Origin: Solicoccozyma terricola | Taxonomy: Eukaryota; Basidiomycota; Tremellomycetes; Filobasidiales; Piskurozymaceae | Reading direction: 5' to 3' | Assembly: GCA_001600875.1 (NCBI GenBank) | Contig: BCLD01000017.1 | Location: 19,670-83,669 of the forward strand | Length of the DNA: 64,000 nt | Shown here: positions 20,562-32,944 of the stretch, piece after piece | How positions within the stretch are numbered: position 1 is the first letter of the stretch | Layout of the letters: every line of letters begins with the position of its first letter | Program-made: the position numbers and the translations under genes | The notes under the pieces: generated by a model | Databases searched by the model: none | The model's input: the letters and a program-made list of their open reading frames with translations, nothing else | What the model was told of the DNA's origin: nothing

Positions 20562-22977
20562 ATGGACTCGATCCAGTCGTTATGGCGTCGTGCATCCACC
20601 ACACCCTCCATCGCCGCCAACGTTCTCCTGCTCTACGTCGTCTGGAGATGGGTCTGCGTGGAATCATATCGGCAGCTCAGGGCGCACGGGGTGAAGGGCA
20701 CCGCAGTGGACCTCTACAGGTACTACAAGAGGGTAAGATGGTGACAGAGCCCGTCATTCGTCATAGACCGACCGCTTCCTGCCACAACTAAACCTCGTTC
20801 CACGTCGTTCGTCGTCAGCTCGTCTTCTCTCTCCTCATACAACTCCCATCATCCCGCGCACAAGTCGCATCCGAACTCCTCACCGCTCGCAAAGGCATCG
20901 AGTCCAAGCTCGTCCCTGAAGACCTCGAATACTACACCTCTCTCCCAGAGAAGGGCAAGTCGGTCGAATGGATCACCGGCGAGATGGACAAGCTGAAAGG
21001 TATGGAGAAGGGAGATGTTGCGGAAGGTAGAGTGTCGGGAGCGGTTTACCATGTTGGTGTCTGCTAATCCCCCAAGTCGCACTGTGAATGCCCCGTTCTG
21101 ATGCAATCCACACTCCGATTGTCATCGCAGGGCGGACAAGAGCTCAGCGATGTTATCATCGCGGCGACGAGCAAGTTCATCCTCTCGAATCCTCTACATC
21201 CCGATGTCTTTCCAGGTGTTCGCAAGATGGAAGCAGAGATTGTGGCAATGTGTCTGCACCTGTAAGACTCGGAAGTAGTGGCTCCTGGGATGTTCTACAG
21301 CTTACGCATGTCTAGTATAGATTTCAGAACCCGGCCGGAGCAGGAACCAGTGAGCTTCGTTCGTTCATATCATATCTTTGTGCTCCCACATACTCAATAT
21401 GTTCATCTCACACCTCGCAGCTACATCAGGAGGCACTGAATCCATTCTGATGGCCGTGAAAACGCATCGTGACTGGGCAAGAGCGACCAAGGGTATCAAG
21501 TACCCAGAAATGTGAGATTGGAAAGGTGTTCGTTCAGTCACATCATTTCGAATTGCTAATATGGAATCGCAGGATTATCCCTTCATCGGCGCACGCTGCG
21601 TTTTGGAAGGCCTCGGATTACTTTGGTGTACGGTTGCATGTCATTCCCGTCGATAAAGTGACGAGGAAGGCGAACGTAGCTGCTATGAAGAGGGCGATGT
21701 GGGTGCAACGACGTCACTCGCATATATAAGTCGAATACTGAATGAGCGAAAGCACGACAACACAGCAATCCCAACACAATTCTTCTGGTCGGGTCTGCTC
21801 CAAACTTTCCAGATGGTGCGATCGATCCCATCCCTGCCCTAGGTCACATCGCAAAAAAGGCAAACATCGGTCTTCACGTCGATTGCTGCTTGGGGAGCTT
21901 GTTGATGCCGTTCTTGAAGCGGACTGGGTATGGAGAGGGCATCGCGGGTGGTTTCGGATTCGAAGTGAGAGGGGTGACGAGTATGAGTTGTGATATTCAC
22001 AAGTATGGTATGTAGCGCTCCGTTGATTAGAGTTTGTTCAAGGAAGATTAGCTGACGATATTACACGTAGGCTTCTGTCCGAAGGGTGAGCTTCAACAGT
22101 CTTTCGCAACCATGCGACTTATCTCATTGCGATTGTTATTCCCCCAGGCTCCTCGGTCGTCATGTACCGCAACGCCGAATTGCGGAGATATCAATACTAT
22201 GTACAACCAGACTGGGCGGGCGGTGTGTATGCGTCGCCTTCGATGGCTGGTTCAAGGTGGGTGCGGGACTCTTGAGTACGTCCGACCGCACCACTGACCA
22301 GAATACTCGTGCAGACCTGGTTCGATCATAGCCGGTGCTTGGGCTGTGATGACTCATATGGGTGTCGAGTGCGTCCGAATACCTCCTCTCCTCGGAACTC
22401 CAGCTGACTCGTTGCCACTACAGCGGCTACTCTGCATCTTGCGCAACCATTCTCAAAGCTACCCGCAAGCTGAAGAACGCGTTGCATTCGGAACGGTTTT
22501 CTTCCGACCTCGATGTTCTTGGCGACCCGCTCGTGTCTGTCGTGGCCTTTACCGTCAAAGCTACCTCGAGTTTGAAGCAGAATGACATCTACATGGTGGG
22601 AGATCTGCTGGGAAAGAAGGGCTGGCATCTAAATGCGCTTAGCGATCCACCGGCGTTACACATGGCGATGACGGTGAGTTGGCCCATCACGTCATTGAAC
22701 TTTGCGACTGAATCCTCGACGAGGTGGCAGATGCTTACCGCCAAGGCAGTTGATACTCTGCTGGACGATCTCCGGGCGGTTCTCGACCAAGTGAAAGTGG
22801 AGCCGTCGGACAGCGGTGACATGGTGGCCTTGTATGGTGAGTATGCCAGCTGCCAGACTCCTGCTTCATGCGCTTTAGACTATAACTCCCACAGGCCTCG
22901 GGCAAACCAGCGTTGGCCCTCTCCTCGTCCCCAAGCTCGCAGAAATGTTCATCGACACCTTGTACATGACGCGGTGA
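20562..22977 (+). CDS. DPL1: Sphingosine-1-phosphate lyase
   Basis: About a dozen exons. The N-terminus (to residue ~60) has a membrane helix ([17 protein letters not shown]), as in Dpl1, which sits in the ER membrane. The PLP-dependent group II decarboxylase-like fold follows: [65 protein letters not shown] and [13 protein letters not shown]. The HK lysine should form the Schiff base with PLP. The end is [15 protein letters not shown], stop TGA at 22975-22977. It cleaves long-chain base phosphates to a fatty aldehyde and phosphoethanolamine. The codons after HKYG sit on a 15-nt exon (22071-22085), and another exon is 29 nt (21321-21349). Confidence 0.93.
22071..22085 (+). other. 15-nt microexon of DPL1 next to the PLP-lysine codons
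   Basis: Introns 22008-22070 and 22086-22147 flank 15 bases that complete ..HKYG|FCPKG|SSVV. Phase is 1 on both sides. Skipping it would remove five residues (in-frame) directly after the catalytic HK motif. Confidence 0.82.
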
Positions 22978-23129
22978 CGCGCAAGTTGGCAGGTATACCA
23001 TGTGATAAGAATCGTATCATCGTTAAGTGACAGGAAAGACAGAAGACGTGAAAGCGGGATGGGCAAGACACATTTGTACAGATAAGGTCCGGTATACTTC
23101 TCATTAACCCAGTGTGACTTCTACGCTGC

Positions 23130-26100
23130 TCAAAGCTCGGTGTCTTCATCCAGTTGAGCAGGTTTGAGCATGCCCTGTGAGAATGAATCAATTTCAGCAG
23201 TGGAACCTTTGAAAGACCCCTTGTTGTCAAGCTTTGCACGTACCGGCACCTTGATCGCTGCTTCACGCTCTTCCTTATTCCTCCTTTCCAGCTCATCCTC
23301 CTTCTCGTCTATGAACAGATCTGCCGTATCGCCACCAGCAGAGAATTCTTTGAGTGAAATCAAAAAGTCTCGAAGGATCAACTTGAATCGCTCAAAGTCG
23401 CCTGATGACTCGAACATGAGCGCCACGAACGCGTTGATTTGAGCGCTATTACGGCGAAAAGGCAGTCAGCGACATTGCGACAGGGAGAGTCACATGCGAC
23501 TCACGGTTGTACATGGCCGAAGGCTCCGGTGAGCATGGTTGAGATGTGCTGCCGCAGGAATATGGCGTTGGTCATGTTCGGATCGGTGACAGTGCCATCT
23601 GGCCATAAAGGCACGCCTATTTGATTGGTCTCGACGAGGTTGATGAGACGAGCGAGAAGCATACTTTGAAGCTTGAAGCCTGCGATGGGAGATGATGATC
23701 AACGCAGGTCCTTGACAGTCAGGGGACAAGCCGAACATACCACTCTTGTGATCGGCATCGGTAAGCGCTGCAAATGTTTCTTCGAGCATGCGGTTGTGGT
23801 ACGTCTTGTAAAACGAGTTGGCGATGGCAGGGTCACACTTGCCAAAGTTTCTGACGACCTCGAGAGCGACTGCAGAAGAGCAAATTAGCGCGAAAGTCGG
23901 GCCGGAGCATGACAGCTGCACTCACGGTTGAGACCAATCTCGGCAATGTCTCGCATCGTGTGTTTGATGGCCCAGATGACGGCTTCTATGATCAAGGAGA
24001 ATTGAGCAGGAGGTAGCTCAAGGAGGGCTGTCGAAAGAGGAGTAGTCAGCATCCGCACGGTCTCCGAATATCGCACGTCGCGCACCTGGGAAACATGACG
24101 CATTCATTGCTCGCAACATCTTGAAGAAGCCGACACGATGCTCTGGATACTCTGCGAAATCCTGGTTGATCATGTTGAGGGTGCACTCAAAGACGGCGTC
24201 CAAGATGGGCCGAACTTGAGGTGTCAGCAGCGGCTGTAGCGGTGGGGTGTCAACGCAATCCAATGGTACCACAACGCGCATGCCACTCACGCCGAGCACC
24301 CCGACAATCGTTGCCATCAAGTTGAGTACTTCAGCGTCTCGCGCAGGTGGGACATTGCGCTGGTAGTCGACGAGGACGGCCTCGAGTAAGCCTGGTACCA
24401 AGCTGTTGTTGGTGTTCTCCAAGTCCTCGGCCTTGCGCATATACGTCTCAACTAATCGAAGGATCTCCTTCTTAATCGTACGAAGCTGGCGGACCTTGGG
24501 AGTCTTGGTGGCGATAAGTCCTGTAAGATGGATGAAGGTGAGTCGGATGATTTCACGGTGACACCGCGAGACTCACCCTGCTCTGCGACCTGATTACTGA
24601 TGAGTGCGCTGACGGCGCCATACAAGCCCAGCATGTCAAGCCAGATCCTGCCCAATTGAGGGATGAAGTAGTGTCCGATCGAGGTGCAAGCGGCAACGTT
24701 GGTCTTGAGCACGTTGGCCAGGATCTTGACATTTTCACTGTTGCCCAAGACGTCGATGCCCTCTTGTGCTTGCTGCATAAGGGTATCCCACTGCGAGTGA
24801 AAGGTTAGAGGGGTGATTTGATCTACCTCGCTGCTGCCACACACTCACTGCTTCGTTTGGCAACGTCATCAGTTTGTCGATCAGACGCTCCTGGATTGCC
24901 TTGTTGGGCTGAGCGGCGATCATGTGTCCGACAGCCTCGTAAAACGTATGCACCTGCTGAGGAGAAAGATCGATGGTAATGCGATGAAGGTTGCGGAGGA
25001 TCTCGTCTATGAATGGTTCTTGCTCGCCGGATTGCTGCATGACAAAGTGTCGACGACACTTTTGCGAGATCTTGATGAACGTGTCGCATGCCATGTCTTG
25101 TACACCTGGGGGAACAGACAACGTATCAAATGAATGTCGTACCCTGAACACGCTTGTGCACTCACCCTCATGCGTCTCATGCATGAACTCGAACAATTTG
25201 TTGACCACGGTCTTCAAGAACTTCCAATGCGCTTTCAGAAATCTAGGGTATTGGCCCACGATGTACATTATATCGGATGCGCAGACAGCCTTGTTGTCCT
25301 TGCCACGCTTCATCTCGGTGAGGCCGAGGAGATCCTTGATGACGGTGACGAGGAAACGCTTTTCCACCTCTTCGCCTAGCAGAGCGTGGAGGTGGGTCAG
25401 AACCATTGTTCGAGACTCGTTGTAGACTCGTTGGGCGACCTGGACTCACTCATCGCACCGGATATTGATCCGATAGCCCAACACAATGTATTCAAGTTGT
25501 TCCAACTCCACTCGCTGCCGTCAATCTGTCGCAGTCCGACGAGTCAGCCTTGTGCGCCGAGAGCATACTTTCCCGGAAGCGAGACTCACCTGCCTGGAGA
25601 GCTTCTCTGTCATGATGTTTTCGGTGTCGGCAACGTCAAGATGGGTTAGGTAGACGAGGACCCCACGCATGCTCTTGTACAGTACGATCGTATCACTCTC
25701 CTTCATAAACTCTCGGACAATCTCTCCTTCGTCGTTCTCCACGATCAGTACCTCCTCCGGCTTGACCATTCTCGAGATCATGACCTTTCGAAGTTCGCTC
25801 AGTACGGAGGCATAAATGTTCTTTCGTAAACCTGCGCCATTCATCATCGCCTGTGACGTCGAGCCAATCCCGCCCATGCCGACGGACGAACCGCCGAGGT
25901 TGAGTGCCATGAGAGGGTTCATGTCGCCGACTATGGGAGCGAGCTGGGTTTCCTCGTACAACTCGCTGACCAGCTGATTGGGACCATGAGTCAGCCAAAG
26001 GCAAAGGCATAGCTAGGAGCTACGTTGCGGAACCCACCTTCTGCCAGTACTCTAAACAAATCTTGAAGATCTCTCGGTCGTCAACGCTCGATATTTTACA

Positions 26101-27722
26101 AAGATAGAAGTGTGCGTTGATCAGCAGCTCCTGATGCTCCTTGGACTCGACGAGACGAAGATGTATAGACAAAAAGTTGGTGAGGAAGAGAGACAGGTTC
26201 TTGATGAGCATCTGTTCATCATCGGAGAGATTGGGGTATGCTTGTGGAAAGTCTTAAGGGAAACAGGTGCTGCCAGATCAGATTAACCGGCTCAACGTTT
26301 CGCTCGTTCTCACTCACCCGTGTCATACGGAATCATTTTGTTCACCGCAGTCATCACGAGCTGGAAAAGAACAACGAATTTTTGGTTGTAATCCGCAGAA
26401 ATGTCTAGACCACCGATCTCGTTGAGGCACTTGAGAGTGATGTTGCGGAATTCTGGTGGTTCGAGGAACTAGCACAATGAAGACGGATTCATCAGCGGCA
26501 CAATCCTCGAGCCCCGCAAACTGTATCTCCGCTACTCACTCTCGAAATCAGGTTATCAATCAGGTTGGTCTCAAAGATGAACCCCAACGGTATCCAGTTC
26601 AAAAATTTCAACAGCGTCTCCAGTGTCGCCTTGATCAAACTCGGCTTGTTTGCCTTTTCCAACACCTCGGTACACAAGTTGAAGATCTCTGAAAACTCCC
26701 CACACATCTGGTTTTTCAAATTCTTCGTCTTGGCTTGCGTCATTTGGTCGGCTGAAAAGTCGAAGATCTCCTCGGAGAGTAGCTTGAGGATGACCATATT
26801 GTTCTCACACAGAGAGATGTTGGTCTTTGATGAAGCGACGATTTCGGGGATGAACTGGGGCCAGTCATGAGGCCATGCTTGTTTGAGGATCTGAGGGGTA
26901 GGTCGGGCAGTTTGATGAGACACAAAAGGGCCCCTTCACATGGCCTCCACCTTCTTGTCCGACTCACGTTCACCAACACTATATTCAACTTGTTAACGTA
27001 AGCCCTCTCTCTTCGCATGGTCGGTTCATCCGAAGTGACCTCCACTGTAGTCTGAACGATAAAGTTTCGAATGCCTGTGGATTGGTACGTCGATATCAGC
27101 TTTGAGCTGATTGAAGATCGAACAATCTCAGCACGAGACTAACCTTGCTTCTGATCAGGAGGTAAAGCCTTCCATCTGGTTTTGATCAACGATTCCAGTA
27201 TAGCGAGAGCCAAGAACTGGTAGGAAGCGGTGAAAATGAGAGACCGAACCCCCCGAATAATCTGGTGACCACCACAAACACACCTTGACATTCGGATTCT
27301 GGCTCGCTTGTATGATAGCTGGAACTCGCTGCCATGCATCCGGATGTTCTTGAAACTGAGTAACGGCTTGCTGAGCGGTTTGTTGCTGTGGGGGGTGGGT
27401 GTAAGCAATACACAGCGTCAGCGTGCCCGGTAACAGCATTCCCCGCAAGTCTCCATGCGCACCTCGACACCACGACCGTTGTACAATGTCTCAACTACGC
27501 GGTCTAGAAGGCTGTGATATCGACAAGGGACCCCCGAATGTCAATCGTAAATTCTCTCTCTCGCGCAAGTCAACATAAACTACTACTCACCCGACATCGA
27601 GATCTTGGGAAAAGTCGAGTATGGCCTGTTAAGAAGAAAGGTTTCCGTCGAGTCTCCTCATCATCAGCCATGATCCGGGATTGCGAAGGGGGGGTTGTAT
27701 AGATCGATCCTACGCACGTCCA
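23130..27722 (-). CDS. CRM1: Exportin-1 (Crm1), nuclear export receptor
   Basis: Coding exon 1 is ATGGAC only (27717-27722), followed by an intron at 27626-27716, then [11 protein letters not shown]. This start gives the conserved MDAILDF beginning of Crm1. Many short introns follow. Diagnostic blocks are [105 protein letters not shown] and [19 protein letters not shown], ending [14 protein letters not shown]. Length is near 1,080 residues, full size. It carries leucine-rich NES cargo and RanGTP out of the nucleus. At the position of human Cys528 ([11 protein letters not shown]) the residue is Thr (codon 25317-25319), as in S. cerevisiae. Confidence 0.96.
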
Positions 27723-29333
27723 TGATCACTCAGGTGGTAATTTCTATATTGTGCGGCAGCGTTATCGGGAGTCTTGGAGCTACATCAGGAAAGTAGCGTA
27801 AGGAAGGAACTCTATCAGTTCACCATGAGAGCGGCAGACGAGAAATTCTGAGCAAAATCACCTGTCCTCGTCCAACGTCAAGGGGTGGGTTCTCCTGATC
27901 GCTCGTTTATGCCAGCAAAAAGACCTTGCGGGTGATCCTCCTAATGACTTTGAGGGGGATCAACAATTGCAGGAATAGCAGACAGGTGGGCTCGAGGTTG
28001 ATGGTTTGTGCACGATGGGTATAGTATGGACGATGATGGTGACCGAAACTACAGGGAAACTGAGCTGAACAGGGTCCCTTCGTCTCATGTTGGCCTTGGG
28101 ATGCTCAACGACCGTCCGCCCGACCACCCGTGAGAAAGTGTAAGTGGCGGTGGCGGTGGCGGTGGCGGTGGCGGTGGCGGGGAATCGGGGACTGGGATCC
28201 TACAAGTAATATTCGACCCCTAGGCCGGCCCACTTAGTCGACACCGTCATTCATCGTCGTGGGCGTGGCGTCCTCTTCATAGCTGGATGTCATCCATGAA
28301 ATAAATTCGTGTTGCTGGACAAAAAAGGTCTCCGGGATATTCCATCCTTGACCAGTGAATGTATACCACGCTAGGTAGCTTCTTGATGTTGTAAGGCCGT
28401 GACATGATCCGGTTTCAGCTCAAAGAGACAGGGACAGAAAGGCGAAGCGGACACATCGACGTCTCGTCCTCATATCTCGCACAAGTTATTATCCTCATCA
28501 AATACATACTGTGCTATTATTATAGCAGAGGGAAATACATTCCTCGGCAAGACCATCGGAATAATCTGGACGACCAAAAAGGGTTGTCGAAAGTCTTGTC
28601 TACGGTGGCCAGTCGGTGCTATAATCTTCCAATCCTCTGTTTGTATACTCTGGTCGACTTGCCCCCAAGCCCAGTCGCGGTTCCCAAGCAGATAATATTC
28701 GAGTCCAGCCGCCCCCTCCCCCCCCTCCCTTTACTCAGCCACAAGCAAGACCTCGCTAGTATTCTCTGATCGACACTACTGCAGGAAACGTCGGAGAGAT
28801 GCGAGGCCTTTTGAGCGATCATTGCGACATTGACATGACCGCTTCAGCGGTATCAGAAACCACACCGCAGGGAACACCCATTTCATCAGTCTGAAACGCG
28901 GTCTTTCAGGCTGGTAAGGGGTGCCAGTTGGCACACAGTAGTAGTTAGGGACCGTTGGCACGGCTCGTCGGAAGACGGACAGCTTGAACCGAGCCAAAAT
29001 AATTCCCTCTGCTCCGCGATTGCAAGGAATGCCGGTGCGACTGGATGGGATGTTATTTCGATGCCCCCTCCCCTCCCCTCCCGTCCCCTCCCCCTCCCCC
29101 TCCCCCTCCCCTCCTTACGTTCGCAGCATCTACAGCACTCGCCGTTGCCCTTCCACCTTACCATTTGTTCTGATGAAAATCGATTTGTTTACAATTCGGG
29201 ACCGACGCGTGTGGGTCGACTGCTCAGCTCAGACCAAGCTGGTGGTTGCATCGCACGGCAGGTTGCACACATCTCCCACAGCGTATACACACCTACTCTC
29301 CACTACATTCGACCACCATCACCCCCGCTCACA
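27723..29333. other. 1.6 kb divergent intergenic region (CRM1 / ECO1)
   Basis: No supported gene. It contains a GGTGGC hexanucleotide repeat at 28144-28182 and a pyrimidine-rich CCCCT stretch at 29068-29113 about 220 bases before the ECO1 start. Short open frames here lack splice or motif support. It must hold both divergent promoters; its size is large for this compact window. Confidence 0.55.
28144..28182. repeat. GGTGGC hexanucleotide tandem repeat
   Basis: About six perfect units in the CRM1-ECO1 intergenic region, not in a supported frame. Confidence 0.9.
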
Positions 29334-31179
29334 ATGCCATCTCGTCCTGTTGTCATCAGGACATATCGCACTTCGGGACAGAGAAACAAGGCTGGTCCTG
29401 CCGTGAGGTTCATCCCAGAACTAGAAGACGCGACTAGGTCAGTTCAGCTTTTACCAGCAACATCTTCGTCGGCATCGACGTATACTGACAGCTGATGCTT
29501 GCACCCACCACCCGACGATAGTTCCTCCCAATACAATACCGCTCACCCGTGCTCCTCATCTGCCATGCACACCTCACTCACAACTTGTCATAGCGACATG
29601 ACATCGCCAGTCTCTGAAAACAAACAATCCTTCGACGACGATGAAGCGATCTCCTTTTCCGCCTACCCTACCCCTCACATCGTCTCCCGAGGGGATGCAA
29701 GATACCCTTACAAACGCAATAGGACACGGTCAGCTTCTCCGCCTACAACATCATCTCCAACTTTCAGTCACCCAAACCCGACAGCGGCACCTACTCAAAC
29801 ACCGGGCGCAACGAGCAAACAATCCTCGTTGAAAAACTTTTTCATACCACGACCACCTACCATCCTCTCCGTTCGAACAGCAGGACAGACTGATGATACT
29901 TTCTCCGCGGTCGCCGATATCGCCAAGACCACCACCACCACCACCACCACCACACAAACCACCCGCAAACCCCTCCACCAACTCCACCTGGTTCCCTCAC
30001 GACACAACCCGACCTCCACCCAATCACGCTCCTCTCTATACATCACCTGTCCTCTCTGTTCAATGTCATATATCCGCGGGGGGATCGGGGAAGACGATGA
30101 GCTGATACACAAGCGTCATTGTGAGAGAGTAACCAAGGGTGTTATTTGGACAAGTGGGATGGGAGGTCAAGTTGTGGCGAGGGATGTGAAAATAGGGAGG
30201 GAGAGTGGGTCAAAGCAAGGTGATGTAGGTCACGTTGTAAAGATCGACGGTAGGAATATCAGAACGAATCGCAAGGTGAGAAACGATGAGAAAGAAGGGT
30301 GGAGATGCTTTAGGTTTTACCAAACACGCTGAACTCTGTTCCCCCCCCCCCNNNNNNNNNNNNNNNNNNNNNNNNNNNNNNNNNNNNNNNNNNNNNNNNN
30401 NNNNNNNNNNNNNNNNNNNNNNNNNNCCCCCCCCCCACAATAGGTCATGGAAATTCTAGAATCAGTCAACACAGTACTCTCCTCTCCTGCTCTCCCTCAA
30501 TCCATGCTTTCCAAATGCAAGATCTACCTCTTCGTTACTTCCTCCTCCCCTCCAATCCTACCAACCAACAAACGACCGAAATCATCATTGCAAACGAAAA
30601 AAACAAAGTCAGTGGATAGAGTCGTAGGTTGTGTGGTGGCTCAGCCGATCAAGGTCGGTATGAAGGTTGTTCAGAATCCAGGGGATGGAAACGTATCTGT
30701 AAAAGACTGCGTGATAGTCGATCATGGTTCGCAAGGAGACGGAACGGATGGTCAAGGTGGCGTGATTTGCTAGTAAGTCCGTAGGGTGGGGGGGGGAGGG
30801 AATCAAAGCGTAGTTTGGGTCGAGCGAAAAACTTATAACGATGTGAATACCAACTCTTGCAGTCCAGAAAGATTGCCTACAAAGTTGGGCATCCATCGAT
30901 TATTCGTCATCCCGGCGTACAGAGGTCTAGGAATCGCAATCGCTACACTCGACACTGCATGTCGATTCTCCGTCTACGGGATTCACGTACGTGATATCTC
31001 TGCCGCAACAACACACGGCTTGCGGAAAAGTGCTCACCTGCCTTCCCATACTACAGTGCGATCCGACTCAAGGCCACGTCGCGTTTTCTCAACCCACCAG
31101 CTCGGGAAAGGCTGTGATGGACCGTTGGGGAGATGGAGCTGTGAGAGTGTTCATCGAAGATGAGCAGGAGGATGAGTAG
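29334..31179 (+). CDS. ECO1: Cohesin N-acetyltransferase (sister-chromatid cohesion establishment)
   Basis: Start ATG 29334; intron 1 ends at CGATAG before TTCCTCC. A Ser/Thr-rich region of about 150 residues includes a PIP-like QSSLKNFFIPR segment and a poly-Thr run. The zinc finger is CPLCSMSYI...IHKRHCERV. After the gap-containing intron (30276-30443) come VMEILESVNTVLSS and VGCVVAQPI. The acetyl-CoA site is RLFVIPAYRGLGIA, and the end DPTQGHVAFSQPTSSG...DRW matches the Eco1/ESCO C-terminus; stop at 31177-31179. It acetylates Smc3 during S phase, recruited through PCNA. About 470 residues, longer than yeast Eco1 because of the N-terminal extension, as in many basidiomycetes. Confidence 0.92.
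30341..30436 (+). other. Assembly gap flanked on both sides by poly-C, inside an ECO1 intron
   Basis: C11 (30341-30351), then N at 30352-30426, then C10 (30427-30436), seven bases before the acceptor AG at 30442-30443. The exons on either side (..TNRK and VMEIL..) join in phase, so the gap lies entirely within an intron. Confidence 0.95.
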
Positions 31180-31328
31180 GATGAGGTTTAGGCGGAGGCG
31201 TTTAGGAGGATGCTTTCCACCTTCCCGGTCCCTCAAGTCACGTGTCATTTGTAATCGATCGATTGCTATTCAAACCACATCCTGCTTCACTCAACAATCA
31301 CAAGCACATATACAACGAGCAATCCTCC

Positions 31329-32104
31329 ATGACCATCCCTCTCTCCAACGTCGATCACTTCCACGTCCTTTCAATCTCTAGAACTGCATCGCGGGCTGAA
31401 GTCAGAGCTGCATATCTCAAATTGATCCTGAAGGTGCGTGTTTGCCCTACTTCGTGTGACGACGAGGTCGTTCCTCTATGAGACGGATGTTTACCCCCCC
31501 GCCCCCTTCCCCCCCCCCCCCCCCCAACCAAACCAACCCCCGCAGCATCATCCTGATAAGCAAGATCCGTCGAATTCAAGTGTCATACTCCCATTCCGTG
31601 ATTCTGACAATGTCGGAGAACTCGAAATCATCCGTATCAATGAAGCGTACCGGGTGCTAAGTGACGAGACGCTAAGAAGAGAGTATGAGAGTAAGCTGAA
31701 TAATGGCGTAGCATCGTGTGAGTTACGAGATGAGTAATCAGTTGGTAAGGTCGGTAGGTCCAACTGACCACCTGATTTATTTCAAAACGTAAGACACCTT
31801 GGAAACAAAGTCCCCAAGAGACCGCCAACCAACAAGGATAATCTCCCTTGAAGAATTCGAACCTCACTACGAGCCCGTTCTTGAACATCCGACGCCTCCT
31901 TCCACTTCATCCTCCGACCTCGAACCAGCATTCTACACTCACCCATGCCGCTGCTCCGCTCAAATCACGATCACAATCGATCAGTTAGAAGAAGGCGTCG
32001 ATGTTGTCGGATGCGATGGCTGTGGAGAATGGATCGGAGTGGGATATGAGGTTGTAGATGGTGATCACATCGAGGAGGTCACGAATGGACAAAGTGAAGG
32101 GTAA
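31329..32104 (+). CDS. DPH4: Diphthamide biosynthesis J-protein Dph4 (Jjj3)
   Basis: Three exons. Exon 1 encodes the first J-domain helices (FHVLSISRTASRAEVRAAYLKLILK). Exon 2 starts HHPDKQ with the HPD motif needed to stimulate Hsp70 ATPase, then INEAYRVLSDETLRREYE. The intron between them (about 31437-31545) has a C17 run (31509-31525) before the acceptor. Exon 3 carries the CSL/DPH-type zinc finger CRCSAQITITIDQLEEGVDV..CDGC. About 190 residues, full length. It acts in the first step of diphthamide formation on eEF2 with Dph1-Dph3. The start is only 149 bases after the ECO1 stop, with a CACGTG at 31239-31244 between. Confidence 0.93.
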
Positions 32105-32944
32105 ATTGCGGGGGGGAACCGCAGGCAGGATCTCGTAGGATTTGCGTTCAAACGCACAAAGTCGCGCGCGAGGATGCAGCACTTTCCGACATTTCTGGAT
32201 GGACGACGGGACGGACCGTCTTCATTTCACCGGACGTAGACCTCCGAGGTCTGCGTGTCGGGGGTCGATTCGATAATACCTGCAAGTGGGATCCGTATCG
32301 CAGGGGTGTGCAAAAACTAAAGCCCTGTCCAGGAAACCGGGGTACCAAGCTCTGCGTATCTGCATTACAGAAAGGTCGATAATCCCAGCACGTTGGATCG
32401 TAGCATTATGGGGTGTGAGAATCCTAGTGCTGCGCTCTTCAAACAACGAGACCCCAGGTCTGCATCCTGGTATCGGTATCACAACGATGTCCAACAATCC
32501 CGCATGTCTTTGGATCGTATGGTGTTGGACATCCCCAGGAGGCGACCCAATCAACGGGATTTGCTTATTACCAAAGACCAGCTGGCCGCCCGGTCAATCC
32601 GCGCCACTGAAGGCAGACAGACACCAAAGCGGGCCCAAACGTGCATTTGATTATGCTGATTAGATCGTCCGCGGAGAAAGAAAACCCCCCGAATCATACG
32701 GCGGCGCGGTTTTGCTTCGAAAAGGAACCCCACCCCACTCTCATTTGCTCTTTTATGATCCCCATCAAAGGAGTGATCTCTGTCCATTTGACAATTTGCA
32801 ACACAACTAACCCTGTTCAACCCTCGAATATTTATATTTTTAAAATATCCCATAAACGATCATATGCTTTTTTTTTTCCCCTCAACAATTGCAAAAAATC
32901 CCCCCCTAAAATAAACTGGTAAACTCTTCCTCTCCTCTCCGGTC
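32105..32944. other. 840-base convergent intergenic region (DPH4 / GCV3)
   Basis: No gene could be supported. The first 550 bases have moderate GC, with weakly similar segments near 32380-32440 and 32480-32530 (each AATCCC...TTGGATCGTA). The last 250 bases are AT-rich and likely hold the GCV3 3' end. Open frames in three registers lack conserved motifs. Confidence 0.45.

Noticed and set aside
28404..28769. Possible 121-codon gene between CRM1 and ECO1
   Set aside because: Sequence composition is not coding-like, it has no conserved motif, and its start region has no leader or splice partner.
32393..32650. Possible 85-codon gene between DPH4 and GCV3
   Set aside because: Three overlapping frames are about equally open and none has a recognisable motif.
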